This document shows positions 1 through 11,000 of a stretch of DNA of 64,000 nt, one piece after another. The translations under genes were made by a program, and so were the position numbers. The DNA comes from Ottelia alismoides (Eukaryota; Streptophyta; Magnoliopsida; Alismatales; Hydrocharitaceae). The stretch is taken from contig JAZKJV010004145.1 of the NCBI GenBank assembly GCA_037367405.1, positions 620,001-684,000 of the forward strand. The letters are read 5' to 3'. The notes below the pieces were generated by a model. The model worked only from the letters and a program-made list of their open reading frames with translations, had not been told where the DNA came from and searched no databases. The first letter of the stretch is position 1, and each line of letters opens with the position of its first letter.

Positions 1-2602
1 AACTTTAAGCGCATCACGGAAGTGTGAAGATCGCATCATATATGATTAGGAACGATTAGTCATACTAGTTGCTTGGGGCAATAGAACTTAAATAATTTAA
101 AAGGATGAAACCACATGATTTGAGAAAAAAATACCGAATCATTTCATCTACACCTTAAAATATACGGGAATACCTCTTAAAGCATTGTCGCGATCAAAGT
201 ATCTGAGGCAAGAGACCTCCTATCTCAAGTCCAACATGATGGAGGAGATGCGTGTGAGCGAGTTATGAGATGTGTCCTTCTCGCAATCCAATATGTAGAT
301 GCAAGAAATAGATATCCTGACTTCATAACATGAAATCCAAGGAATTCATTGCATGCATGGAGTACCGATGAAGACAAAGATTGAAGAGTGGTCGAAGTGG
401 TTGCACAATGACATAACGATCATGATGATTGTCTCTAGGTCAAGAAGTGGACAAGAGGGAGAGGGGGGCATATGACGAGAATATTAGCCCTTGGGGAATG
501 AGCAAGCTGTCGGTTCCCGGCGTCGATCCTTTCCTTTGCTCCTCCGCGGGTGGTGAGGCTATTTACCTTCCTTCGAGAGAGATATTGTGAATAGGTTGTG
601 TAAAAGAATAGCTAGGGTTGCCTCTTCTTTTATAATATTTTGGGAGTCCATGGATCACAATCCATGTTTAATACAAAATCAATAGTTGATATTGATTTGT
701 GGTTCTTACAATAGCCGTGATTTTGTTGTAAAATTTTACAAGAAAAATTAATTTCATTAAATCAAATATATATATATTTAATAGTCATCAATATAAATTA
801 ATTCATTCAAATCAATGTACCAAGAAGGATTAGGAAGGAGGGAAAGCTCCTTCCAATTGGTGGGGACGACCACCTTGAGCTCAAATTCAAGGGCGGTCGT
901 CCACCCACCCTCCCAATATGGAAGGTGCTCTCCTTCTTACTATTATGCAATATGTGAGATAACATATCTCATATAATTCTTCATTATATGCAACACATTT
1001 TATTTCATATTATTTCACAAAAATAATTACAAATTATTTTGTGATATTTTCAATCATGCCATTGGAATTTGTGAATCATATTCAAAAAAAATAAAATGTA
1101 AATTGTATTTTCAATTATTTGTTCAATGTAAAATCAATTCACATCAACACTTAATTTATAAATAGTATTTAAAAATAGATTTCTCTAATATATTATAAAT
1201 AACATTTATAATATATATGATTAATAAGAATAATACTTTTAACATTATTGATATCCATGATAATTAACTCATATATAATTATCTTGGGTCATCATTCTCA
1301 TGCATCTAAATAATATGAATCACATTCACATTATTCATGATAATTAAATAACACTTAATTATCAATTTATCAATTCTTATATATACAATTTAACAATGGA
1401 ACTACTCTTAAACTCTTTCAGGAAGAATTCGCTTTCCCGTTGATTCTTGGAGATAAGGACATGACGATTGTCTATGCCACGTATAGTGTCTTTGATATTG
1501 AGACCACATTTCAAATCCAGATTTCGTGGAGCTATCAAAGATGCTTGATTAAATTAAAGTCATATATCTATTCTTTTCATTGCATCTGAATCGTATTAAG
1601 ATCAATGTGCAACATTTGGAGAAAGTATAGATTAATTTCTGCTGAGAGTTGTTTCATCACTCCCTCGGAATGGAAGCGTCATGGTCATACAATCATTTAT
1701 GATGACGTATCCCTAGAGTATTCCTAATACTTGTACATCTTGCATACTGGAAGACCTAGAATAGATCCTATGTTTTAGATCTCTTTTTAGTTATCTTCTT
1801 TATGGTTTTATCACTAAGTTTCACGTTTAGTCATTGGAAGTTGGTATCGATCATATGATTGACAAAAGCATATATCATACCAACAAATTCTTGACATGCT
1901 TCAAAAGCAAGATTACCATGCATGGATTTTGAGTGGTCCCAATACCTCATGAGTGAGCTCATGCCTTTCGGTTCACTAGTTAACCTGTATGATCTCTTTG
2001 AGGGATCATACTACTTATATACCCTCGTATGCACACCATTCGTTGGTGTATATACCTTGATTGGCACATCAACCTATGGATATGCCAAATAAACAAAATT
2101 TGACATAAAGAAATGCATTTGTCTCCCGTTAGAGGACGCATGCCTATATCATGAAAATATATAGCATAGGTCCTGCTTATCTCGATCTCGTTGGGTTAAC
2201 TCTCTGACCAAACTTATCTACCACCTCCAAATCTCTCTTCATATGTACTGGACCCACATCAAGAGGTCAGTCATATATCAGCTTTTCGAGGAGGATCACC
2301 ATCTCCTTCTTGAGTTAGAGATCATCCCTTAATAATCATTTAATTATACTTGATGAGTCGTAAATCTAATCTTTAGATATCCATCCAAGAAACATATTCT
2401 ACGATTCATCATTGAATCAACATATATATGATCTTTAAGATGATAGTACATAAACCCAATTGTACTGTGGGACCATATAGTGCATTCATTCATTCAATCT
2501 CAGAAATGGATTGAAATAAATCAATAACTTTTATTGATATATCAATTATTACAATAGCATTTATTTTAGAAATGGTTTGTCTGGGGCTTATAAGGCTAAT
2601 GA
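1..2602 (-). repeat. 3' LTR of copia element C (first bases outside the window)
   Basis: This is the left LTR of the minus-strand element C. Its first 1.2 kb aligns by eye with 13,645-14,802: both begin aactttaag, share ttgcttggggca and gatgaaaccacatgat, and run in parallel to tatgattaata near 1,225 and 14,795. The 5' LTR starts 16 bases before the matching point, so about 16 bases of this copy lie outside the window. Read on the minus strand it resembles the end of LTR B (gcaactagt, gatgcgctt). A TATA-like tattataaaagaag lies near 630-645 on the minus strand. The right limit is set by the purine-tract complement after it and is accurate to a few bases. Confidence 0.8.
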
Positions 2603-2618
2603 TCTCCAACTAGCCCTC
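2603..2618 (-). promoter_or_regulatory. Polypurine tract of element C
   Basis: The plus strand reads atctccaactagccct, which is agggctagttggagat on the minus strand. Element B has ggctagtgggagat in the same place just before its 3' LTR. In copia elements this tract primes plus-strand DNA synthesis. The family match and the position beside the LTR support the call. Confidence 0.6.
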
Positions 2619-2639
2619 CTAACCATTCAGGTACAATCT

Positions 2640-3545
2640 TTAAATTAATCTTCATTACATGTTTGTCGAAAACCATCCATGTTAAAGGTTTGGTAAGGGT
2701 ATCAGCGACGTTGTCAACATAGGCCACCTTAGTGATGATGATGTCACCATGTTTTTGAATCTCCCGAATGATGTTGTATTTTTATTCCATGTGCTTTCTA
2801 TTTTGATGCCATCTAGATTCCTTCCCCTGAGTTATGGCTTCCTTGTTATCACGGAGTAGAGTGATGAGACTATCAGAGGAAACTATACCAAGTTAAGGAT
2901 GAACTTTCGCAACCACTCCCCCTCTTTTGTAGCATCCGATGTGGCAATGTATTCAACTTCTATTTTTGAATTGGTTATAGTGACCTTCTTCTTGCTTCTT
3001 CAACTCACAACCCCACCATTCAACATGAACATAAACCATGATGTTGACTTTTGGTTATTAATATCAGATCGGAAGTTGGAATCTGTGCATCCTAAGACTT
3101 GGATATCACCATCTTCATAGATCGGGATGTAATCTATCATATGCCTTAAATACTTAACGATGTTCTTCACTGCATTTCAGTGTTGCTCTCCATAACAAGA
3201 TTTGTAATGATTTACCACTCCCACTACATGGCACATATCTGGCCTTGTGCACATCATGGCGTACATTAGGCTTCACACAACTGATGCATAGGGGCATCCA
3301 AACATAGCTTTCTTATCCTCAATACTTTAAGGAGCCATATATTTAGATAGGTGGATATCATGTCTTAATCGAAGTAAGCCTTTCTTGAAATTCTTCATAT
3401 AAAATCGTTCCAGGATTTTCTTTATGTACCTATGTTGTGACAATCCTAAAATCCTCTTTTCCCTATTTCTAAACAGCTTCAGACCTTGTATATAAGAGGC
3501 TTCTCCAACGATAAGGATGTCACATTTCGACGCGCCCCGCACCTT
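2640..3545 (-). pseudogene. Element C reverse transcriptase C-terminus and RNase H remnant
   Basis: The minus strand at 3,327-3,542 encodes GEASYIQGLKLF, followed by a LSQHRYIKKIL segment and HLSKYMAP. This is the part of copia reverse transcriptase that follows the catalytic YVDD. Further on, LMYAMMCTRPDMC is recognisable after a stop, and near 2,660-2,790 the end of the RNase H domain reads IIREIQKHGDI and then VADTLTKPL. Stops and frame changes break the region. The upstream half of the same enzyme lies beyond the nested element D, at 8,927-9,400. The best family match is Angela/Tork-type copia, from remembered motifs. Confidence 0.8.
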
Positions 3546-3684
3546 TGATTAAATATAGACAATATATATTAGTAGCGAGACTCCCCCAAATATCAATATA
3601 GAAAATCTATAGTAGCGTTGCTTGCTCCGTCGAGCTAGGACTGTGGCTGACCTGAAGAACCACTCATTCGGATTCGCTGTTACA
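3546..3684. other. Unassigned spacer between element C and element D
   Basis: This 140-bp stretch matches neither the reverse transcriptase of C nor the 5' LTR of D. The residues of C that should follow the YVDD site are missing here, so the insertion of D was probably accompanied by, or followed by, a deletion and filler. Nothing coding is visible. Confidence 0.4.
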
Positions 3685-3835
3685 TGCTTGCGGACATCAG
3701 AAGTAGCATTTTCACCCCCTAGTAGACAGTAGGTTTAGGGGTCCTTATATGAGAGCTTAAAAAGAGAGAAGTACAGAAATACCATTAATGGGGTTATAGT
3801 GGAATATTAAACACAGTTTATTGTAATCATTAACA
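3685..3835 (-). repeat. 3' LTR of copia element D
   Basis: The right part (ggggtccttatatga, aagagagaagtacagaaatacc, ggaatattaaacacag) matches 8,820-8,926, the 5' LTR of D, and both copies end in taaca. The left end is poorly conserved and was placed by assuming equal LTR length, so it may be off by tens of bases. The LTR is very short (about 150 bp), unlike those of A, B and C. Confidence 0.65.
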
Positions 3836-3848
3836 TCCCCATCCCCCG
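3836..3848 (-). promoter_or_regulatory. Polypurine tract of element D
   Basis: The plus-strand tccccatcccccg is a purine run on the minus strand (gggggatgggga) ending exactly where the LTR begins with tgttaatg. This is the expected arrangement of a polypurine tract and a 3' LTR. Confidence 0.75.
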
Positions 3849-3879
3849 AGTTGGAGCATATCCATCAATCATGCCCAAC

Positions 3880-5300
3880 TTGGAAGCAATCCAGGTTAGG
3901 CACTTCTTTGATAAGGCCTTTGTAATATGTCTGTAAGGCAAAGATCTATCGAGATGTGTGATGTAGCAATCTTGCTTCCTCGTACAACATCATGAATGAA
4001 ATGGAAATCAATCTCAATGTGCTTGGAACTCTCATGGAATATAGGATTAGTATAAATGTAAGTAGTAGACTAGTTATCATAGTATTGAGGAACAACAGTG
4101 GTGATATCAATACTGAGTTCTTGCATAAAAGTTAGGAGCCAAGTAATTTCACATGTAGCATGAGCCGTTGCCATGTATTCTGCCTATGCACTAGATCAGA
4201 AGACTACAGTCTGCTTCTTGCTCCTCCAACTAAAAAGGTTTCCTCCTACCATCATATCATAGCCCATAGTAGAGCGACGATCCACAAGAAAGCTTGCATA
4301 ATCAACATGATTTCACAAGCATCAACATCAGTGTATCCATGCCTCATAGAATAGGCCACATTTGGTTGATTCCTTCAGATATCGAAGGATCAGAAGAATG
4401 TCCTCCCAATGGTTGTAATAGAGTTTGTCCATGTACTGGCTAGCTCTGCTCACTGCAAAGGACACGTCTGGCCCAGTAACAGCAAGATACAATAGTTTTC
4501 CAACTAGGCTTCTGTATCATGTAATGTCCACAAATGGAGGGTCAATAGAGGTAAAGTGTTTCCATGGTTTTGTAGGAATACTAGAGGCTTTGCATCCGAG
4601 TAATCCTTCCCTAGTTAGTATATCTAAGAAGTACTTCCTTTCTGATATATGAAGTCCCATCTTGGTACATAAGACTTCTATACCCCAAAAAATAGCGAAG
4701 TTGTCCCATATCCTTTGTGACAAAAACCTTTTGCAGAAAATCCTCACTCTCCAGCACAACTTTATCATCGTTACCTGTTTCGACCATATCCTCTACATAT
4801 ACAACAAGTATAACTTTATCAGACAATCATTTTCAAATGAAAATAAAGTAGTCAGATGTAGTTCTCTAGAATCCCAGAGTGCCAATTTCTGTACTTAGTC
4901 TATGAAACCATGCCCTCAGGCTTTGCTTCAGGCCATAGATTTCTTTACATAGTCGGCACACATACTCTGCTTCAACTTCGTACCCTGAAGGTTGCATCAT
5001 GTAAACCTCCTCCTCTAGATCACTATATAGAAATGCATTCTTGACATCCATTGAAAAATATTCCAGCCCTTGTTTATTGCCACTGAGAGAATGGTCTGTG
5101 TGGATTCCATTCTTGCAACCGGTGAAAAAAATCTCAAAGTAGTCAGCTCCATAACTTTGATTAAATCCTTTAGCCACAAGTCCTGGTTTCAATCTATCAA
5201 TGGAGCCAACTGAAGACTTCTTTGTAGTGAAAACCCATCGATAGGAAATCGGTTTTGTTCCTCAAGGACACTGTACAAGATCCCATGTTCTTTGGGAATT
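3880..5300 (-). pseudogene. Element D reverse transcriptase and RNase H remnant
   Basis: Minus-strand motifs run in the normal copia order: GLVAKGFNQSYGADY, MDVKNAFLYSDLEEEVYM, IYGLKQSLRAWF (4,866-5,192), then ILVVYVEDMVETGND and GQLRYFLG (4,611-4,826), then IEVLCTKMGLHISERKYFLD (4,517-4,768) in another frame. RNase H follows, with AEYMATA near 4,150 and KHIEIDFHFIHDVV near 3,970. The active-site YVDD reads YVED, so the first catalytic aspartate is replaced by glutamate. There is a frameshift near 4,680 and several stops. The motif set is that of Tork-like plant copia elements. The enzyme cannot be functional. Confidence 0.9.
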
Positions 5301-5339
5301 CAGAGCGTCCATTATTTTATCTATTGTATTCGGCATCAC

Positions 5340-6900
5340 GATCTTTGAGTACATGATTATGATCTCTGTAAATCGAATTGTGATAAGAGCATATACATAT
5401 ATTTTGTGAGAGTATGATCATCTAGCAATGGATATGAAACAAGATTTGGGTGAAGTGTACAGTGCCTCTTTGTTCTGCACAGAGAGATGGCAAGCTCTTG
5501 ACGAACATCCGAGATAGAGTTGGTGGGAGCACTTGAAGTTGGCGTGTTCTCCTGTAAAAAAGGAACAAGTAAAGGAACATGAACAAGACTAGAGACATGT
5601 TTTCTTTTATACAATAGGTGAATTAGGAAGGTCTAATTGTTATCTGACATAGTCTGAGTAGAGAAGGAAGTTTGTTTAAAGACTGTGACGTCAACAGATA
5701 TGTAATATTTATTTACAGAAGGATCATATAATTTATACACTTTTTGAGTGTGAGAGTAACCTAGGAAAACACATTTAATCGCACGACGAGATAGTTTATC
5801 GGGATTATGAAAATTGTGAACAAATATTGTGCATCCCAAAATCCGTAGAGGCAAAGGGAAGGGTGAGTCTTTGGGTATAATAAGAAAAAGGGACTAGAGC
5901 CGTTAGGTGATATTGGGGACCCAGTTTATAAGGTGGACAGTAATCAGTATAGCATCTACCCAATAATTCTTGGGAACCTTCATTTGAGTTAGAAGAAAGC
6001 GGGCTATATCAAGGAGATGTCTTAGTTTTCTTTCTACTACTCCATTATGTTGAGAGGCATATGGGCAAGATTTTTGATGGATGGTTCCCTAGGAGGCAAA
6101 AAAGGATGTCAGAACTTTGTTCGTAAATTCCAAGTCATTATCAGAAAAAAAGATTTTAATAATAGTAGAGAAGATATTTTTGACATAATGAAAGAAGATC
6201 TTGACAACGTGATTAATTTTTTTAACGTTCTTTTAATAAGAAGACCCAATGGTCCCAAGATAGCAAAGGACCCAACAGTAGTTATCCACAAAGATAGCAA
6301 AATATCTATGACTAGTTAGAATTCAGACCCAGATATCACAATGAACAAAAGAAAAAGGAGAACTGTGATGAGGCTCAGTCCATGTAGGAAAGGTGGCTCT
6401 TTGATGTTTCCCAAACTGACACAACTCACACTCAAAGGGCTTAAGTGTAGAAAGTTCAGCGAACATCATGGAGAGGGCTTTGGATTAATAATTACCAAAC
6501 GAAGGTGCCATGGAAGTGGATCATCAGAGACGGATACTGCACCAACAAAATTTGAATTAGAATGGATGTTGAGGTAATAGAGGTCGTTCCTCTCATGTAG
6601 CCCACCAAATATATGCATCATTCGTATGTTCTGAAAATAACAGTAGAACTCATCAAAAATAACACAACAGTTGTGTTTAGAATATATATTCTGTACATAT
6701 AAGAGACTGAGTGAAAATGCAGGAGCACAATGAACATCTGATAACGCAAAATGGGAGAGAAAACAACAGTACCAACAACAACAATCGGGAAATGACCCCT
6801 ATTAGCAACATGAACATTTTTCACTAATGAGGATGGTTGGGAAGACGTGAGCAAGCTTCCCTCTCCATTAGATCTGTAGACGCTCTGGAGTCAATAATAC
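5340..6900 (-). pseudogene. Element D protease and integrase remnant
   Basis: From right to left on the minus strand: the protease site CIIDSRAS (about 6,875-6,895), where the usual DSGAS has arginine for the essential glycine; NVHVANRGHFPIV (6,618-6,854); the pre-integrase segment NDLYYLN and WHLRLV near 6,490-6,580; the integrase core with HCDIWV, SDNDLEF and NGVVERKLRHLLD around 6,000-6,400; and the integrase C-terminal segment GCTIFVHN and KCVFLGYSHTQKVYKLYDP (5,633-5,854). A threonine- and serine-rich linker at 5,357-5,614 leads to the reverse transcriptase. Order and spacing are those of an intact copia pol, but several stops and frame changes are present. Confidence 0.88.
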
Positions 6901-7299
6901 ATGCTAGTTTAGATGTAGATACTGAGTTTGCTATTGTACTTGAGGTAGTAGCTAGACTAGCAGAAGAGGCAGAGGTGATATTACTACCAACAGAGGAAGC
7001 ATAGTCTTGTAGCAGTTATCGCAAATGAGTATATTCAGAAGTAGTAAATGGGAAATGTACCCCTCAAGTTTGCTGAGAAGATTTATTTTCAATTACATCA
7101 AAAACTGCTTCATCATAGGCATTTTTGGCATTAGGTTGTATGCCAAAGGTTTCCTAGCACATATCAGAAGGATGATTTTAATATCCATGGTGCACAAAAG
7201 TTGGATACCAAGAAATAGAGGAATCGTGACTTTGACCATGGTCACGCCCCCATCTAGAATCACTACCACATATGTATTCACGACCACATAAACATCCAA

Positions 7300-8007
7300 A
7301 ATTTCGACCCATGCCTCATTGAGGCACCTTATATTTCAAGGAGGTATAATGATCCCTCGTCTATGTAGTAGGGTAGATGGTAGATTGCTGAATTGATGCA
7401 TCAAGTTCTTGTAATGGTTTAAAGATGGTCTCAAGGCTTAATAGAGTGTCCACCATTAGAAATTGATCTCTCATCAGCTTGTATTTTGGATTCGATCCAG
7501 AAAAAATCGATAAACTTGCCATTTAACATGTTTGCCTACCTATTTATGACAACATGCAGGAAAAAAGATGTGGAGATACTCAAATAGGTTCGTAAGAAGT
7601 CTGTCGTACTCAATAATACTCGAATCTCCTTGAGTGGTTGACCATATCCTCATGCTTATGACAGAAAGATGAGACTTGGTCGTCTTCTGAGAGTACGCGC
7701 TCTCAAGGTTTTCCCACATTGCTTTAGCAACATCTTTGTAAAGAAGAATAGCAGCAATTTTTGGATAAACATTGTTTGTCATCCATGTGATAACTTGACA
7801 ATTATCAACAAACCATATGTTGTAGTCTTTATCAGTTTCTATAGGTGGGTCCTTTGTAAGAACATAGCTTTTACGCTATCCATGAATAAATACTTTGAAG
7901 GACCAAGATGATAGAACATAATTTTCAGAATCCTTCAGTTTGATAGAAGTGCTATGCACCATCAAAGAAGAACTAGGGTACACGGGCCTTGTCTCAATAG
8001 TCATCAT
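7300..8007 (-). pseudogene. Element D gag remnant
   Basis: Gag is the nucleocapsid-forming protein of the element. The likely start is the ATG pair at 8,007 (MMTIETRPVYP). The frame runs through SIKLKDSENYVLSSW, one in-frame TAG stop, NIWFVDNCQVITWM, and then AKAMWENLESAYSQK and QGDSSIIEYDRLL (7,540-7,782), which are the hallmarks of the plant copia gag (UBN2-type) domain. The zinc-knuckle and linker part at 7,300-7,540 is too decayed to read with confidence. It lies directly after a GC-rich leader and before the protease relic. Confidence 0.82.
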
Positions 8008-8763
8008 GGTGGCATCTTAGGTTAAGAAGAAGTGAACTAAAGAATGGTATATTGTTCTTAAATGAAAATCAAGGACTTGCGCATGCATCAACAAGCAATA
8101 TATAGCAATACTTTACCGAATAAAGGATAGTTTACATGTTTAGTTGATTGTAGGAGTATTGGGAGGGGCCAAGACATGACCCAAGGTAGGCAATCCACCT
8201 AGTCGCAGCGTAACATAACCAATAGAGAATCTCCTAAATTGCACAATGGGCATATGATGGCATACAGGATGGCCTGGTAGGCTTGGTGAGGGTGCATGGT
8301 GGCGCAACAGTGATTGGAGGGGTTGTTGAAGATGTCTGGTCATGCTTGAGAATCCTGGCAACCCCCAAGAGGCATGACGAAGGATCAGAAGCATTGGCCA
8401 ATGCTTAGCCTATCTACTGGCGGTATACAGGACATCTTGAGACGATGGGAGATCGCATGGCGTGGTGGCTTGGGGCTCACGGCCTGGTGGTGTGGAGACT
8501 GTGAGGTTTGTGCGGTGGGGCCGTAAACAAGGAAGGGTGGTGGCATGCAGCTGTGACATGCAATGGAAGAGCAGGAAGCCCGAGGCAGCACCCCTAGGGT
8601 TGGAGGAAAAACGCAGGGAGCATGTGGCAGCATCACTTGTGTTGGAGGTGGAAGGTATAGGGGATCGCAAGGAGCCAGAGGCGACACCCATAGCATTGGA
8701 GGCGGCATGTGATGGGGCTATGGTGTGGGGGAGGATTAGGTCAGAACACCGGTCTAGGATTGT
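8008..8763 (-). other. GC-rich leader of element D
   Basis: This stretch lies between the primer-binding site and gag of D. From about 8,140 it is much richer in G and C than its surroundings and so lacks stops in several frames; the resulting readings (up to 124 codons at 8,462-8,836 on the plus strand, and proline-rich ones on the minus strand) are low complexity and look like composition effects. No known protein domain is visible. A leader this GC-rich is unusual beside a gag of ordinary composition. Confidence 0.55.
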
Positions 8764-8777
8764 TGCTCTAATACCAT
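8764..8777 (-). promoter_or_regulatory. Primer-binding site of element D
   Basis: The plus-strand tgctctaataccat reads atggtattagagca on the minus strand. It is a close match to the plant initiator tRNA-Met site TGGTATCAGAGC and begins one base inside the 5' LTR end. Confidence 0.8.
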
Positions 8778-8778
8778 A

Positions 8779-8926
8779 TGAAGGGAACTCAATGGGATGT
8801 TTATTCAGAAGTTCTAGGGTTCCTTATATAGACTAAACCCTAGAGATCAAAAAGAGATAAGTACATAAATACCCTCGGTGGCATTACGGGTGGAATATTA
8901 AACACAATATATTATAATATTTAACA
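8779..8926 (-). repeat. 5' LTR of copia element D
   Basis: The 148-bp LTR starts tgaaggga and ends ttaaca on the plus strand, giving TG...CA ends on either strand. The primer-binding site is beside it, and its right two thirds match the 3' LTR at 3,685-3,835. No clear 5-bp target duplication was found; the left junction is damaged. Confidence 0.75.
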
Positions 8927-9410
8927 TATGTAAAGCACGATGAACACAATGGTGCTCCCACGTAGCATCTTGTTCACATAATGTTCAACTGGATTCTGTA
9001 CAAAATAATAACTCCTTATAATTTTGTGGTATGTGATGTTCTAGCAACAAGAAGCTTTTTTTAGCCAATAATAGATGGATTTCTTCAGCTTGCAAACATT
9101 TTCTTCCTCAGTTATGAAGCTATGGAGATGTTACATGTACACATCCTCCTTGAGATATCCATTGAGGAAAGATGTCTTGACGTCCATCTACTAGATGTCG
9201 TGGTCAAGATATGCATCTATAGCTAGTAGTGCCCCAATGGATTTAAGCATAGACACAAGAGAGAATGTCTTATCACAGTTGATTCCTTCTCTTAGTTTGT
9301 AGCCTTTGGCTACGAGCCATGCCTTGAAGGTCCCTACCTTCCCATTAGGACCCCTATTTCTCTTGAAGATCCATTATACCTAATGGATTTTACCCCGCCA
9401 ATGGATCCTC
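8927..9410 (-). pseudogene. Element C reverse transcriptase N-terminal half
   Basis: The minus strand carries WIFKRNRGPNGKVGTF, AWLVAKGYKLREGINCDK, MLKSIGALLAIDAYLDHDI, MDVKTSFLNGYLKEDVYM, VCKLKKSIYYWLKK and, at the left end, GSTIVFIVLY. This is the Angela/Tork-type copia reverse transcriptase up to just before YVDD. There it meets the LTR of D at 8,926, so D entered C at the active site. Stops interrupt the frame (for example after LDHDI and after DVYM). Confidence 0.88.
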
Positions 9411-9800
9411 TAGGTTCCATACACCATTCTATGCATGGAATTTATTTCAGACTTCCTTGCTAGCATACATTTATGCAAGACATGATCCATGAGTACTTCA
9501 TCAAATAAGGATGGATCATCATCAATTTCACCTAATACATGGAATCTGTACCGATGGTGCGACAACCCTTAATCTCCTTCGAAGAGAAATGGAAGTAACA
9601 TCTTCATTTACTTCTTCAGATTTTGGTTCAGGAAGCATAATATCCTCAAGGAATTTAATGAGTTCCTTTGCTTCCTTTTTGTCTTGACTCTTAAAAAAGT
9701 CATCCTCCAAAAATTTTACATCTTCAGAGACAAATACCTTTCGAGACTCACGATCATAAAATTGGTATCCAATACCATCCTTTAATACCCAATGAAGTAC
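9411..9800 (-). pseudogene. Element C integrase-to-reverse-transcriptase linker
   Basis: An acidic, lysine-rich stretch (VFVSEDVKFLEDDFFKSQDK, LPEPKSEEVNEDVTSI; clean frame at 9,528-9,710) lies between the integrase and reverse transcriptase relics of C. Plant copia elements of this type carry a similar variable acidic linker there. It has no enzymatic motif of its own. Confidence 0.7.
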
Positions 9801-10306
9801 AACTCTTGAGTGGGAAATTCTATTTTACTTGCATCAACTATCTTTGCATGGACCAAGAAACCCCAAATCCTCAAGAGTCTATTGCATACTAACTCTTATG
9901 AGGAGTTTTAGGTAGAGAGTTGCTAGGAGATTTGTTTAGGATATATATTGCAACCTATTGCACATCCCTATAAACTAAGTGGTAAATGTGCTTTACTCAT
10001 TATTGAAAGTACCATGTCCATGATGGTCCTGATGCATCTTTCAACAATACCATTAAGTTGGAGAGTTATAGGAGGAGTGAGAATGGAGTAAATTTCTCTA
10101 TCTTTGAGGTATTCCTTAAATTCACCTACGAGGTACTCACCAACTCAGTCATATCTAATTGTTTTAATCTTCTTATCGATTAGGTTCTCAACAAAAGTCA
10201 TGAGCTCTTTAAACCTTTCAAAGACTTCAAATTTATGATTTTATATGATGATAAACATGTTTCGTGAATGGCCATCAATAAATACCAAAAAATATCAATA
10301 TCCATT
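9801..10306 (-). pseudogene. Element C integrase core remnant
   Basis: Read leftwards on the minus strand: SEVFERFKEL-like text (FEVFERFKELMTFVENLI), then IRYD, a stop and VGEYLVGEFKEYLKDREI, then TPPITLQLNGIVERCIRTIMD. These correspond to the second aspartate and the glutamate of the D,D,E integrase triad; both residues survive although the frame holds stops. The first aspartate is in the neighbouring segment (HIDVCG at about 10,320). Confidence 0.85.
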
Positions 10307-10651
10307 TCATGTCACAATACTGAAGAGACCACATACATCTATGTGTATTAGGTCAAGGATACCTTCGAATCTTGTAACCTTATTACGAAAAGGCATCTTA
10401 GCCATTTTATCATGAATACTATGTTCACATGTAGGCAAATTTTGGACCAAAAGAAAATACAGGAGTCCATCCTTTATCAATCTATTGATACTATCATTAG
10501 ATAAATGACAAAGCCTTTGATGTAAAATCATGTTAGAATGATTTTCATCCTCTTTGATTCTTTTAGTATAATTATTAGTGGCAATAAAATTTATGACAGA
10601 TTCATCAATGCATAATTCATAGATTCCACCATAAGTTAGAACACAATCCAC
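10307..10651 (-). pseudogene. Element C pre-integrase (GAG_pre-integrs-type) domain
   Basis: A clean 114-codon frame contains LHQRLCHLSNDSINRLIKDG, CEHSIHDKMAKMPF and LDLIHIDVCG. This matches the pre-integrase zinc region and the start of the integrase core in copia elements. The classic HxxxxH...CxxC zinc ligands are only partly kept: CEHSIHDK stands where CxxCxxGK is usual, so the second cysteine is lost. Confidence 0.88.
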
Positions 10652-11000
10652 AATATATTTATCATAACAAATTATGACTAGTTTATTGTAGAATAGAAAT
10701 GAATGTCCATTTCTAACTAACTTAAATACAGATATAAGGTTCCTTCTAACATCTTGAACATAAAGACACTCTTTAAGTATAAGGACGCTTCAAGTAATAA
10801 TGATAGTCAACACGTCTTGACGGTGAGTGTTGCATTAGGTATATTAGATCTCATATAGATGAATATCTCCCCTTCATCAAGATTCTTAGTTTCCTGAAAT
10901 AGATTTAACAAATTGCATACATGAATAGAAGTACCAGAATTTATAATCCAACTAGCTTCTCATTCTACAAGAGAATTGGTTTCAATGATGAAAGTAGAAT
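10652..11000 (-). pseudogene. Element C protease remnant
   Basis: The minus strand near 10,930-10,960 reads SWIINSGTSIHVCN, the copia aspartic protease active site (usual form WIIDSGATNHVC). The catalytic aspartate is asparagine and the site is followed by LDEGEIFIYM. The rest is decayed. Confidence 0.8.

Noticed and set aside
2899..3120. A 73-codon plus-strand frame
   Set aside because: It lies opposite the reverse transcriptase and RNase H remnant of element C, which explains the region better.
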